In this document: positions 14,521 through 20,473 of the stretch, in pieces
Layout: the number at the start of each line of letters is the position of its first letter
How positions within the stretch are numbered: the first letter of the stretch is position 1
IMG/VR virus record: IMGVR_UViG_3300019884_000007
Span: 1 to 35,524 of that record
Direction: 5' to 3' (one strand)
Source of the DNA: a virus
DNA: 35,524 nt
The notes under the pieces: model-generated
What the model saw: the letters and a program-made list of their open reading frames with translations, nothing else
Told to the model about the DNA's origin: nothing
Databases searched by the model: none
Made by a program: the position numbers and the translations under genes

Positions 14521-15480
14521 ATGTCCTCACAAGATATTTCCCCCTCAGAACTATACGCAATCGAACTTACAAATAACGAACCAGGATATTATTCTCAGAT
14601 ACCTGCCATTCTCCATCATTTAACTTACGTTAAAAAAGAGAAAAAAAAATCTAGGAAGGATGTGGGTAAGGTTGTTCGACGAAAACTCTCCCCTTATGCC
14701 ATTTCTCTTTACCTCCTTTTAAAACAGGTAGCTGGATCAAAAAATGCGGCCATTTGGATGAAGGGGGAAAACTTGGCAGAAATGATGGGAGTAAGCCCAA
14801 GTAAATTTGCTGAGGCGAAGGATGAGTTGGCAATGGAAATGGAGCAACTCAATGGAAAAGCCCTAATAAAAATAGAAAAATCAAAAAAAACAACGACGCG
14901 CAAGAACGGACAAAAAGGGTCTATTAAATATGATAAAATTATAATAAATCATATATGGCCAGAAAACAATGCTTACATGGCTACAAGGAAGTTTCAACCG
15001 TCACTTGCCATTGGCATTGTTGATAACTCTTATGCCAATCCACTTGGTGGAAATGCAAACTATGGTCTTCCACTTGGTGGAAATACAATCCCAGAGACAA
15101 CTCCACTCAGTGGAAACGCATACCAGGCAGAATCCCAGAGAGCGAATAACAACCCATCTTATCAAGAACCCATCTGTAAGATAGCAGAACCCGCCGCCTG
15201 TTGCGGCCAGTCCTGTCATTTAAATTCCAAAGAATCTGTTAATCTCTCTGTTCAGGCTCTTGCCGAAAAAACGAAAATTGAAAACTCTATGAAAAAGTTT
15301 GGTTGCGACGATAATTTTATCAAAGAAATGCTTCGAAAATATCCAATATCAAGAATTTTTGACGCTGGTTATTACACAGAAATGCAAATCAAGCGAGGTA
15401 TAGTGAAAAAAGAAAACGGATCAAAATATCTTAGAACAGCCATAACAAAAGGACTAAAATGGCAGAAGAGAGCGCGATAG
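14521..15480 (+). CDS. Phage replication initiator (O-like, winged-helix), 319 aa
   Basis: The ATG is chosen over a GTG 30 bases upstream, with TAGG as a modest ribosome site. About residues 50-105 of the protein (SPYAISLYLLLKQVAG followed by MKGENLAEMMGVSPSKFAEAKDEL) read as a winged-helix DNA-binding domain, as in phage O/DnaD-like initiators. The middle is low-complexity and encodes PLGGN repeats, because the DNA there carries iteron-like repeats. The C-terminal 90 residues (KFGCDDNFIKEMLRKYP) may contact a helicase or loader. An HNH gene follows with overlap. In lambda-type phages the initiator binds an origin inside its own gene, which is what this layout suggests. Confidence 0.65.
   Translation: MSSQDISPSELYAIELTNNEPGYYSQIPAILHHLTYVKKEKKKSRKDVGKVVRRKLSPYAISLYLLLKQVAGSKNAAIWMKGENLAEMMGVSPSKFAEAKDELAMEMEQLNGKALIKIEKSKKTTTRKNGQKGSIKYDKIIINHIWPENNAYMATRKFQPSLAIGIVDNSYANPLGGNANYGLPLGGNTIPETTPLSGNAYQAESQRANNNPSYQEPICKIAEPAACCGQSCHLNSKESVNLSVQALAEKTKIENSMKKFGCDDNFIKEMLRKYPISRIFDAGYYTEMQIKRGIVKKENGSKYLRTAITKGLKWQKRAR
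14926..14964. other. AT-rich stretch next to the iterons (possible unwinding element)
   Basis: Almost pure A/T over some 35 bases (TATTAAATATGATAAAATTA and on), about 75 bases before the first iteron-like repeat. Replication origins of the lambda type pair iterons with such a stretch. It also encodes part of the initiator protein, so codon constraint is relaxed but not absent. Confidence 0.4.
15040..15120. repeat. Three iteron-like repeats inside the initiator gene (candidate origin)
   Basis: CCACTTGGTGGAAATGCA (15040), CCACTTGGTGGAAATACA (15070) and CCACTCAGTGGAAACGCA (15103) recur at 30 and 33 bases, about three helical turns each. Each unit begins with an internal palindrome (CCAC, three bases, GTGG). 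Repeats with dyad symmetry inside an initiator gene are the hallmark of lambdoid origins. Confidence 0.65.
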
Positions 15481-16220
15481 ATTTTAAGGGATGGGATAAA
15501 TATTTAGAAGCTAGAACAACCAAAAAAATATTTATATCCAAAGAATTGAAAAGACTTACAGACGAAGAGTTATATAATTTAAAAAATTTATATTATGCTT
15601 ACGGAGCTAATGAGGTTTCGAAATGTATTAATTTGGGTGAAACAGGAACCCCCATTATTCTCGAAATTGTCTGTCCTCAATGCACTGGTGTTGAAAATGT
15701 TAAAAAAAGTAAAACCAAGTTAATCGAACACTTGAGAGATTTAAAATATGTTTGTCAAGATTGTGTTGACAGGGAAAAGGAAAAAAAAGAACAGGAGCGC
15801 ATTGAATCCTCAAAAAATAATAAAAAAAACAAAGAAAGTGCAACAAATAGATATATAGAATCTTATTTAGATCATAAGAAATCTTGGAAAGAATCATGCA
15901 AACAAAAAGACAGATTCAACGAAGTGGCAAGAAACAATTATTATATTTATTGGGTTGATTGGGAAGCTGTTAAAAATTGTATTCAGCTTATGAATTATCA
16001 AGATTTTTTGAAAACCCCATATTGGAAAGCTATAGCAGCTCAAACAAAGTATAAAGCAGGATTTTGTTGTCAACTTTGTAATGGAAAAGAAGGATTAGCT
16101 ACTCATCACAGGACCTATGAAAATCATGGAGCCGAGCATGCCCATCTTGAAGACTTAATAGTTTTGTGTGAAAATTGCCATTCTAAATTTCATGATAAAT
16201 TAAAGGAAAAACAAGAATGA
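15459..16220 (+). CDS. HNH endonuclease-type protein with N-terminal zinc finger, 253 aa
   Basis: The C-terminal third carries the HNH core: FCCQLC (two Cys), LATHHRTYENHG (the His-His catalytic turn) and LCENCHSKFH (closing Cys pair and final His). The N-terminal part has CPQC and, about 30 residues later, CQDC, a second zinc site. A lysine/glutamate-rich linker joins them. The gene overlaps the initiator by 22 bases and has AAAAGGACTAAA as ribosome site. It could be a structural HNH nuclease for replication or packaging, or a free-standing homing-type nuclease; the operon position favours the former. Confidence 0.72.
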   Translation: MAEESAIDFKGWDKYLEARTTKKIFISKELKRLTDEELYNLKNLYYAYGANEVSKCINLGETGTPIILEIVCPQCTGVENVKKSKTKLIEHLRDLKYVCQDCVDREKEKKEQERIESSKNNKKNKESATNRYIESYLDHKKSWKESCKQKDRFNEVARNNYYIYWVDWEAVKNCIQLMNYQDFLKTPYWKAIAAQTKYKAGFCCQLCNGKEGLATHHRTYENHGAEHAHLEDLIVLCENCHSKFHDKLKEKQE

Positions 16221-16489
16221 CCTACGAAAAACTCCTCAACATTGCATTAGCCTTTAGACCTATACTATGTGCCTTAGCACTTCTGCTCGTCATTTGCCAA
16301 TGTTGTTCGGAAAAGTGCGGTGCTTTTTGGCCTTCCGAAATCGTTCCACATGTCGAACCAATCGAAATACGCACCTACAACGATGAAATAAAAGACATAA
16401 CCGACAAAATCATCGAAAGACAACGCAAAGAGAATGAGCGTATACAAAATAACGAAAAACAACGTGATGATAGGAACAAAAAAAGATGA
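16217..16489 (+). CDS. Inner-membrane spanin-like protein, 90 aa
   Basis: Starts in an ATGA overlap with the HNH gene. An N-terminal membrane segment (PILCALALLLVICQC) is followed by a long charged helix rich in Glu, Lys, Arg and Asn, ending in DDRNKKR. This N-in, single-helix plus periplasmic coiled coil layout is that of i-spanins such as Rz. A small lipoprotein gene lies 400 bases downstream. There is no sequence-family evidence, so spanin is an inference from architecture. Confidence 0.45.
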   Translation: MTYEKLLNIALAFRPILCALALLLVICQCCSEKCGAFWPSEIVPHVEPIEIRTYNDEIKDITDKIIERQRKENERIQNNEKQRDDRNKKR

Positions 16490-16902
16490 TAGAAAAATTT
16501 AACTTTGAATTTTTGATTCCAGGTAGAAGAAAGTTGGCTGAAAAAATCAATGAAATTATTAATGTTTTGAGTACTTTTGTTCGTAATAATAATGATTTTA
16601 TTGATAGAACTATAGAAGACATTGATTCACTAGGAGAAAGCATTCAACAACTTGAAGATAAAGCCATTCTTAAACCCGATTACGAACCAGAAGATGTCGC
16701 TCTGCGCTGCATAGCAGAAAAAGGAACTTTCGAATGGGCGCTGATTCAGATGAAGAAAGGCAAGAAAGTTAAAAGAAAAATAAATGATCACGAAATAAGA
16801 ATCGAAGGCATGCACTTTGTTTCAAACTTCATTGGCGAATTTTATAGCATTTCTTGCGAAGCTTTGCTAGGGACTGATTGGGAGACTGTAAATGATAATT
16901 AG
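16486..16902 (+). CDS. 138-aa protein with DUF2829/Tad2-like C-terminus
   Basis: Residues 1-70 are helical and coiled-coil-like (KINEIINVLSTFVRNNNDFI). Residues about 80-135 read TFEWALIQMKKGKKVKRK, then a beta segment, then LLGTDWETV. The DUF2829 family begins with an ALxxLKxGKKVxRxxW-type motif and ends with LAxDWEVV. Some DUF2829 members (Tad2) sequester the signalling nucleotide of Thoeris defence. Here the middle of the domain is shortened, so binding ability is uncertain. It starts in an ATGA overlap with the previous gene. Confidence 0.45.
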   Translation: MIEKFNFEFLIPGRRKLAEKINEIINVLSTFVRNNNDFIDRTIEDIDSLGESIQQLEDKAILKPDYEPEDVALRCIAEKGTFEWALIQMKKGKKVKRKINDHEIRIEGMHFVSNFIGEFYSISCEALLGTDWETVNDN

Positions 16903-17032
16903 AAGATTAATTATATCTCTATGCTTGGTTTTTGTTTTTCTCTATGCTCTTACATCGTGCTTCTCAAAAACCGAAAGCCCCAAGCAGAAAGAACAACGAG
17001 AATATGTAGAACATATTAGAAATTGTGTATGA
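16892..17032 (+). CDS. Small lipoprotein (outer-membrane spanin-like), 46 aa
   Basis: Ribosome site GGGAGA. Product begins MIIRRLIISLCLVFVFLY, a signal sequence, followed by the lipobox ALTSC, after which 23 mostly charged residues remain (SKTESPKQKEQREYVEHIR). A short lipoprotein following a membrane-anchored coiled-coil protein is the composition of a two-component spanin. The presence of a lipobox suggests a host with an outer membrane. The start overlaps the end of the Tad2-like gene. Confidence 0.55.
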   Translation: MIIRRLIISLCLVFVFLYALTSCFSKTESPKQKEQREYVEHIRNCV

Positions 17033-17088
17033 TTCGGACACAATTTGGTCAAAAAGACAGGAAAAATTGAATAAGTTTTGGTTATTTT

Positions 17089-17298
17089 ATGAAAGAACTT
17101 GATTTATGTGATTCTTGCAAAAGGCATATTGAAAGAGAAGTTCTAAGAAGCAAGGGATATGCGACTAATACCTCATACATACAATGTGAAAATATGATCT
17201 GTGAAAGAAGTGGCCTCGTTAAATACACCATTCTTTGCATGGAAGATAAAAGGAAACCACATGATACCAAGAGCAAAGCCCTACAGATCGATTCATAA
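17089..17298 (+). CDS. Small cysteine-rich (zinc-binding) protein, 69 aa
   Basis: Product begins MKELDLCDSCKRHIERE and contains a second cysteine group (IQCENMICERSG), so a CxxC plus CxxxxC zinc site is likely. The end (KSKALQIDS) lies in a DNA segment that is repeated at the end of the next gene. No ribosome site is obvious. It may be a small early regulator; no family recognised. Confidence 0.45.
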   Translation: MKELDLCDSCKRHIEREVLRSKGYATNTSYIQCENMICERSGLVKYTILCMEDKRKPHDTKSKALQIDS

Positions 17299-17359
17299 GG
17301 CCGGAAAGATGAACTCAATAGAAATTGGTTGTTTTAAGGAAAAATATGAAAGGCATTGA
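17261..17359 (+). CDS. Possible 32-residue ORF, first copy of the AxxYRSxHK motif
   Basis: In another frame over the end of the 69-residue gene, a short ORF reads MIPRAKPYRSIHKAG and continues to a TGA inside the next gene. A second ORF with the matching motif occurs at the end of the next gene. The motif conservation hints at real translation or a degenerated duplicate. Confidence 0.25.
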   Translation: MIPRAKPYRSIHKAGKMNSIEIGCFKEKYERH

Positions 17360-17582
17360 TATTCCTGATGACTTTGATCCAGGCTATACTGTTCAAGAAA
17401 TTTGTGAATGCGGAAATGACAAATGGGAGCCTGGGACCATTGATATGGGCACCTTATTTGATCATCCATTAGGCCTTAAAAAGGTCAATAAATGTACCAA
17501 ATGCAGGAATGTACGGCTTTTGATCAGTAATGAATATCTAAAACAAAAGAAAAAAAATGAGATTCAAAGCAAGGGCCTATAG
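17346..17582 (+). CDS. Small zinc-ribbon protein, 78 aa
   Basis: The start is the ATG after AAGGAAAAAT; a longer frame upstream has no ribosome site. CECG near residue 22 and CTKC near residue 51 form a four-cysteine ribbon, and the tail is lysine-rich. It resembles small phage zinc-ribbon proteins of unknown role. Its 3' end shares sequence with the end of the preceding gene. Confidence 0.5.
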   Translation: MKGIDIPDDFDPGYTVQEICECGNDKWEPGTIDMGTLFDHPLGLKKVNKCTKCRNVRLLISNEYLKQKKKNEIQSKGL

Positions 17583-17610
17583 ATCGCGGCATAAGCCTGG
17601 AGTGATGTGA
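17557..17610 (+). CDS. Possible 17-residue ORF, second copy of the AxxYRSxHK motif
   Basis: MRFKARAYRSRHKPGVM, overlapping the end of the zinc-ribbon gene in another frame. It matches AKPYRSIHKAGKM of the ORF 300 bases upstream. The DNA of the two copies is also similar (AGATCGnnnCATAAG). Confidence 0.2.
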   Translation: MRFKARAYRSRHKPGVM

Positions 17611-17617
17611 ATGACGC

Positions 17618-17646
17618 TTGACATATACTTCATTTTAAGCTATATT
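17618..17646 (+). promoter_or_regulatory. Strong predicted promoter of the 201-residue gene
   Basis: TTGACA (perfect -35), exactly 17 bases, TATATT (five of six -10 bases), followed by an AGGAGA ribosome site and the ATG at 17669. It lies inside the rightward operon, so the downstream gene can be transcribed on its own. Confidence 0.7.
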
Positions 17647-17668
17647 TTTTCTTTTTTAGGAGAATTTC

Positions 17669-18274
17669 ATGAAAAAAGTAATCGGTGGCGAAGTTCCAAC
17701 AAATGGAGCAAAATCTATAATAGATCTTTGTCTGCCTTATTCTGTTAGAGTCGTGATTCAAGGTTCCTCAGATCTTTTACTGCACAGATACAACTGCGAA
17801 TCAGTCGATTCCAAGTCGAACGCTGCTAAAGGATCTAAAGCAAAAAAAACAGACGATTTAGAATCTTTTGTTTATAGGGACGAAGAAAACAACCTTTGTC
17901 TCCCAAGTGAATATTTGAGAATGTCTATTATAAATGCTGCAAAATACAAACAAGATCCTAGATCTGCAAGAAAAAGTGCTATGGATTTGTATAAAGCAGG
18001 AATAGTTTCACTAACGAATTTGTCTAGTTTAGGCGTTAAAAACTGGGATTATGAAGATAGGCGCAGAGTGGTTATACAACGAAGTAGTATAAGTAGAATT
18101 CGCCCAGCAATGAAAAAAGGTTGGGAAGCCTGCTTTGAGTTTCAAGTAAATATTCCAGAATATATTTCTCCATCCGATCTCAATGAAACTATTTCATTGG
18201 CAGGAAGGTTAATTGGGGTTGGCGATTTCAGGCCAACTTATGGACGGTTTTTAGTTGTTGAATTTTCTAGTTAA
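17669..18274 (+). CDS. Conserved phage protein with GxGDFRPxxGRF signature, 201 aa
   Basis: The N-terminus (SVRVVIQGSSDLLLHRYN) and the end (LAGRLIGVGDFRPTYGRFLVV) match a protein type I recall from many phages and mobile elements, with an opening strand ending in LLxHR and a closing GLGDWRP-like turn. Residues 70-95 (FVYRDEENNLCLPSEYLRMSI) also fit. The fold looks like a ferredoxin-like RAMP-type domain, but that is inference and no activity is established. It has its own promoter, and its 3' end leads into a GC-rich repeat and a terminator, so it is a self-contained expression unit. Confidence 0.6.
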   Translation: MKKVIGGEVPTNGAKSIIDLCLPYSVRVVIQGSSDLLLHRYNCESVDSKSNAAKGSKAKKTDDLESFVYRDEENNLCLPSEYLRMSIINAAKYKQDPRSARKSAMDLYKAGIVSLTNLSSLGVKNWDYEDRRRVVIQRSSISRIRPAMKKGWEACFEFQVNIPEYISPSDLNETISLAGRLIGVGDFRPTYGRFLVVEFSS

Positions 18275-18286
18275 AGAGGCACGCTC

Positions 18287-18356
18287 TGGCAAGACCTGGC
18301 GGGGTCCGGCGAGGCTGGGTCGGCTTTGGTACGGTCCGGTGAGCTTTGGTATGGTG
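18287..18356 (+). repeat. GC-rich degenerate period-5 repeat, 14 units
   Basis: A G recurs at every fifth base for 14 consecutive units (18288, 18293 and so on to 18353); the next base is also G in 11 of them, giving an NGGNN pattern. Base composition is sharply more GC-rich than the surroundings. It lies between the stop of the 201-residue gene and a terminator, thus in the 3' end of that mRNA. Confidence 0.75.
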
Positions 18357-18385
18357 GCCCCTAGACAATTAGGGGCCTTTTCTTT
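18356..18385 (+). terminator. Intrinsic terminator of the 201-residue gene
   Basis: GGCCCCTA and TAGGGGCC form an 8-bp stem with a 6-base loop (GACAAT), followed by TTTTCTTT. This is a textbook rho-independent terminator. Confidence 0.85.
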
Positions 18386-18390
18386 ATATT
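18362..18390 (+). promoter_or_regulatory. Promoter embedded in the terminator, for the DUF1064 gene
   Basis: TAGACA (five of six -35 bases) sits across the stem end and loop of the terminator. After exactly 17 bases comes TATATT as -10. Start of transcription would fall about 18397, one base before the ATG of the next gene. Confidence 0.5.
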
Positions 18391-18397
18391 GATTTTT

Positions 18398-18703
18398 ATG
18401 ATTTACCATAAATTTCATGCAATTAGATGTGAAAGAGACGGAAAGAAGTTCCCGTCAAAAGCCGAGCGCGCCTATTACGACAAGCTCTGCCTTCTTAGGA
18501 AGGCCGGAGACGTGTTATTTTTCATTAGACAGGTTCCGTTCGATCTACCAGGTGAAAACGTCTACAGAGCCGATTTTATGGTGTTCTATGCGGATGGGAC
18601 GGTAAAGATCATTGATGTGAAAGGAATGGAAACCCCAGAATTCAAAATCAAAAAAAAATTACTCGAAGAAACGTATCCATTTACATTGGATATTGTTAAA
18701 TAA
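18398..18703 (+). CDS. DUF1064 family predicted nuclease, 101 aa
   Basis: FPSKAERAYYDKLCLL, followed by IRQVPFDLP, YRADFMVFYADG and VKIIDVKGMETPEFKIKKKLLEE, is the typical motif order of DUF1064. The motifs resemble the Glu, Asp and DxK residues of a PD-(D/E)XK-type nuclease, and such genes often occur beside phage replication and recombination genes. The ATG at 18398 has no ribosome site; the predicted promoter places the mRNA start almost on it, so a leaderless transcript is likely. A TTG nine bases upstream is the alternative start. Confidence 0.75.
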   Translation: MIYHKFHAIRCERDGKKFPSKAERAYYDKLCLLRKAGDVLFFIRQVPFDLPGENVYRADFMVFYADGTVKIIDVKGMETPEFKIKKKLLEETYPFTLDIVK

Positions 18704-18737
18704 CATATCTTCTTAACCCATAACCCCCAGCGATACT

Positions 18738-18766
18738 TCTACATATTAAATCTTAAATTTTATAAT
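18738..18766 (+). promoter_or_regulatory. Predicted promoter of the collagen-like gene
   Basis: TCTACA (four of six -35 bases), 17 bases, then a perfect TATAAT at 18761-18766. The ribosome site TAGGTGA precedes the ATG at 18815. The -10 is strong and the -35 moderate. Confidence 0.5.
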
Positions 18767-18814
18767 GTTCGATCGCCTTAGTCGGCAAAAAAATCAAAAA
18801 AATTAGGTGATCAA

Positions 18815-19522
18815 ATGTGTAAAGAAGATATGAAAGATTATCATTGGGAACATAAAAAGTGCTGCGGTTGTCAAGAAGGCCCTGTAGGTCCAGCAGGCGA
18901 ACAAGGTCAGCAAGGTATTCAAGGCGTCCCAGGCGCACAAGGCGCTATGGGCCCAGCGGGTGCACAAGGCCCACGAGGTCTACAAGGAGCCCCTGGAAAA
19001 GATTGCGAACCTTGCCATGATCGCGAATGCAAATGCTGTGAATGCTATGCAAACGTATGGGCGCAACCTCCTCAAATCCTAGGTGCTTTCGGAGCGGCAA
19101 ATGATGCTGTTCTCTTCCAGTTCCAAAACGCAGTAAGTGCAGGGGATTTTGATCTTTCAATGATGAGCATTGACGGATCAGTGAAATTCCTAAAATCAGG
19201 AATTTACTATATTAACTATGGCGCAGAAGCAAAAGTTTCCCAGCCTATTCCCGTTCCAGTTCCTTCATTTAGTTTTGGTCTATGGAAGCAAAATGTGCTC
19301 GTTCCTGGATCAACATTGTCAGGATATACACAAGCCCCCGGGGATGACACTTTGCATATCAGCGGTGAAGTACAAATCCATGTCAATGCAGGTGATGTGT
19401 TGAAGTTGCGCAATGCTTCTTCAAACAGCGTAGATATGACACCTAACACAGTAGGCATCCTCTTCCCAGTAACAGTCGCTTCTCTTTGCATTCATGCACT
19501 ACATTGTGATGTAGTAGCCTAA
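18815..19522 (+). CDS. Collagen-like protein with cysteine-rich flanks and a jelly-roll head, 235 aa
   Basis: Residues 22-63 are fourteen Gly-X-Y triplets (GPVGPAGEQGQQGIQGVPG and on), a trimer-forming collagen helix. Cysteines lie on both sides: C16, C17, C19 before, and C64, C67, C72, C74, C75, C77 after, suited to disulfide or metal bridging. Residues about 85-230 are a beta-rich domain with GSVKFLKSGIYYINYGAEAKV and HISGEVQIHVNAGDVLKLRN, the layout of C1q/TNF or BclA C-terminal domains. A surface or virion-attached adhesin is likely. The gene has its own promoter and terminator and lies away from the fibre module, so it looks like cargo. Confidence 0.7.
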   Translation: MCKEDMKDYHWEHKKCCGCQEGPVGPAGEQGQQGIQGVPGAQGAMGPAGAQGPRGLQGAPGKDCEPCHDRECKCCECYANVWAQPPQILGAFGAANDAVLFQFQNAVSAGDFDLSMMSIDGSVKFLKSGIYYINYGAEAKVSQPIPVPVPSFSFGLWKQNVLVPGSTLSGYTQAPGDDTLHISGEVQIHVNAGDVLKLRNASSNSVDMTPNTVGILFPVTVASLCIHALHCDVVA

Positions 19523-19532
19523 CTTAACGGTT

Positions 19533-19552
19533 GGCGGTCACCCTAAACCGCC
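19533..19552. terminator. Hairpin between convergent genes
   Basis: GGCGGT and ACCGCC with an eight-base loop lie between the collagen-like gene and the convergent leftward cluster. T-runs are poor on both sides, so efficiency is unclear; it may serve both directions. Confidence 0.5.
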
Positions 19553-19556
19553 TCAT

Positions 19557-19811
19557 CTAAAATGACAAAACACAATCATTCATCACTTTGTCCAATCCAC
19601 TGCTATCTTGAAGCATCCCCCTTTGCTGAAGAATGGCCCGTAACCTATCACACTCAAGTGTCAAATTATCCATCTTTAACTGAAGCTTGTCATATCTTCC
19701 AAACAGCCCACGACGTAAAGATGACTGTGCCTTCTTCAACTCAGCCACCTCAAACCTCAAAAGAGTAGTCTCACTATCTTCAAATAGATCTAATTGTACA
19801 TACATGGGCAA
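19557..19811 (-). CDS. Small coiled-coil protein, 84 aa, last gene of the leftward cluster
   Basis: The product reads YVQLDLFEDSETTLLRFEVAELKKA, then KLQLKMDNLTLECDRLRAI, a heptad-like helix. The TTG at 19811 has AGGA nine bases upstream, better placed than for the ATG two codons later. I do not recognise a family; a small oligomeric phage protein is likely. Confidence 0.5.
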   Translation of the reverse strand: MPMYVQLDLFEDSETTLLRFEVAELKKAQSSLRRGLFGRYDKLQLKMDNLTLECDRLRAILQQRGMLQDSSGLDKVMNDCVLSF

Positions 19812-19947
19812 AGAGTTTATTCCTGAACTTTTTTTTACTCAAGAAATAAAAAAGCTTACGCCTTTCCTTGATATATTCTTGTCGAAGTTTAGAATTTTTT
19901 TCGGCTCTTATCCTAAGTATTTCAATAGCGTTACAAACTCGCGTCAT
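19780..19947 (-). CDS. Possible basic protein, 55 aa, filling a gap in the leftward cluster
   Basis: The ATG lies inside the end of the ribbon-helix-helix gene and the frame overlaps the start of the coiled-coil gene. Product: MTRVCNAIEILRIRAEKNS, then a very basic helical stretch. The otherwise tight packing of this cluster makes a gene here plausible. No motif. Confidence 0.35.
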   Translation of the reverse strand: MTRVCNAIEILRIRAEKNSKLRQEYIKERRKLFYFLSKKKFRNKLFAHVCTIRSI

Positions 19948-20125
19948 GTCCAACACCTGTTTCAGGATAAATCTTATCCAACGCTATCCTAGTCAATTCA
20001 CTTATCCCTACCCTTCTATGCTCAGCTACACTCATTTTGTAAGCCAACGTTTCAAGCCTATGCACCTGATCTTTTTCTAGAACAACACAGATAGTTTCAG
20101 GTTTGAGTAACTTCTTATTCTTCAT
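19931..20125 (-). CDS. Ribbon-helix-helix type regulator, 64 aa
   Basis: The start at MKNKKLL is chosen because GAGAGG precedes it and it overlaps the upstream stop (ATGA). KPETICVVLEKDQVHRLETLAYK then VGISELTRIALDKIYPE follows the strand-helix-helix pattern of CopG-type proteins (VxLxxDxxxRLExLA, then SxLxRxALxxI). Such proteins bind DNA as dimers. It could regulate its own cluster or the late promoter that lies on the other side of the intergenic region. Confidence 0.55.
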   Translation of the reverse strand: MKNKKLLKPETICVVLEKDQVHRLETLAYKMSVAEHRRVGISELTRIALDKIYPETGVGHDASL

Positions 20126-20472
20126 TCTATCCCTCTCCATTCACCATCTTCACCCTGTTCGACCTTTACTAACTGTGAAAAATCCTTGATAGCCAATCCT
20201 TCGAGAAAAAGCTCATATTCTTCATCATTCAATGATCCATCATTGTCCCAAGAGCTATCTCGTTCGTAAAAGGTGATAATATTCACAGCAAAAGCTATCG
20301 AAGTATCCACAATACAAGAGTCAAGGTCCATAAGCATTTCTTCACCATGAAAACCCTGTGATTGTACGAAATTAGCTATGTATCTTGCTTTTTCTTCTTT
20401 ATAGGAGGAATCAACCACTTGATGAAAAGGAGGAAAATCCTTCGGTATATGAAAACTTGAAACTCTATCCAT
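20122..20472 (-). CDS. Acidic protein, 116 aa, unknown
   Basis: AAAGGG precedes the ATG. The product is acidic throughout, with DLDSCIVDTSIAFAVNIITFYE in the middle and WDNDGSLNDEEYELFLEGL following, vaguely like an EF-hand loop but without its full set of ligands. It overlaps the ribbon-helix-helix gene by four bases. The acidity fits a DNA-mimic or anti-host protein; that is speculation. Confidence 0.5.
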   Translation of the reverse strand: MDRVSSFHIPKDFPPFHQVVDSSYKEEKARYIANFVQSQGFHGEEMLMDLDSCIVDTSIAFAVNIITFYERDSSWDNDGSLNDEEYELFLEGLAIKDFSQLVKVEQGEDGEWRGIE

Positions 20473-20473
20473 T

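Noticed and set aside
15001-15020. A fourth iteron copy (CACTTGCCATTGGCA)
   Set aside because: Only the first six bases match the unit and spacing breaks the 30-33 pattern.
17025-17101. 25-residue GTG-start frame between the lipoprotein and the zinc-binding gene
   Set aside because: No ribosome site, no motif, and the length is expected by chance in AT-rich DNA.
18287-18356. CRISPR array or tRNA cluster as explanation for the GC-rich repeat
   Set aside because: The unit is five bases with no spacers and no conserved longer repeat.
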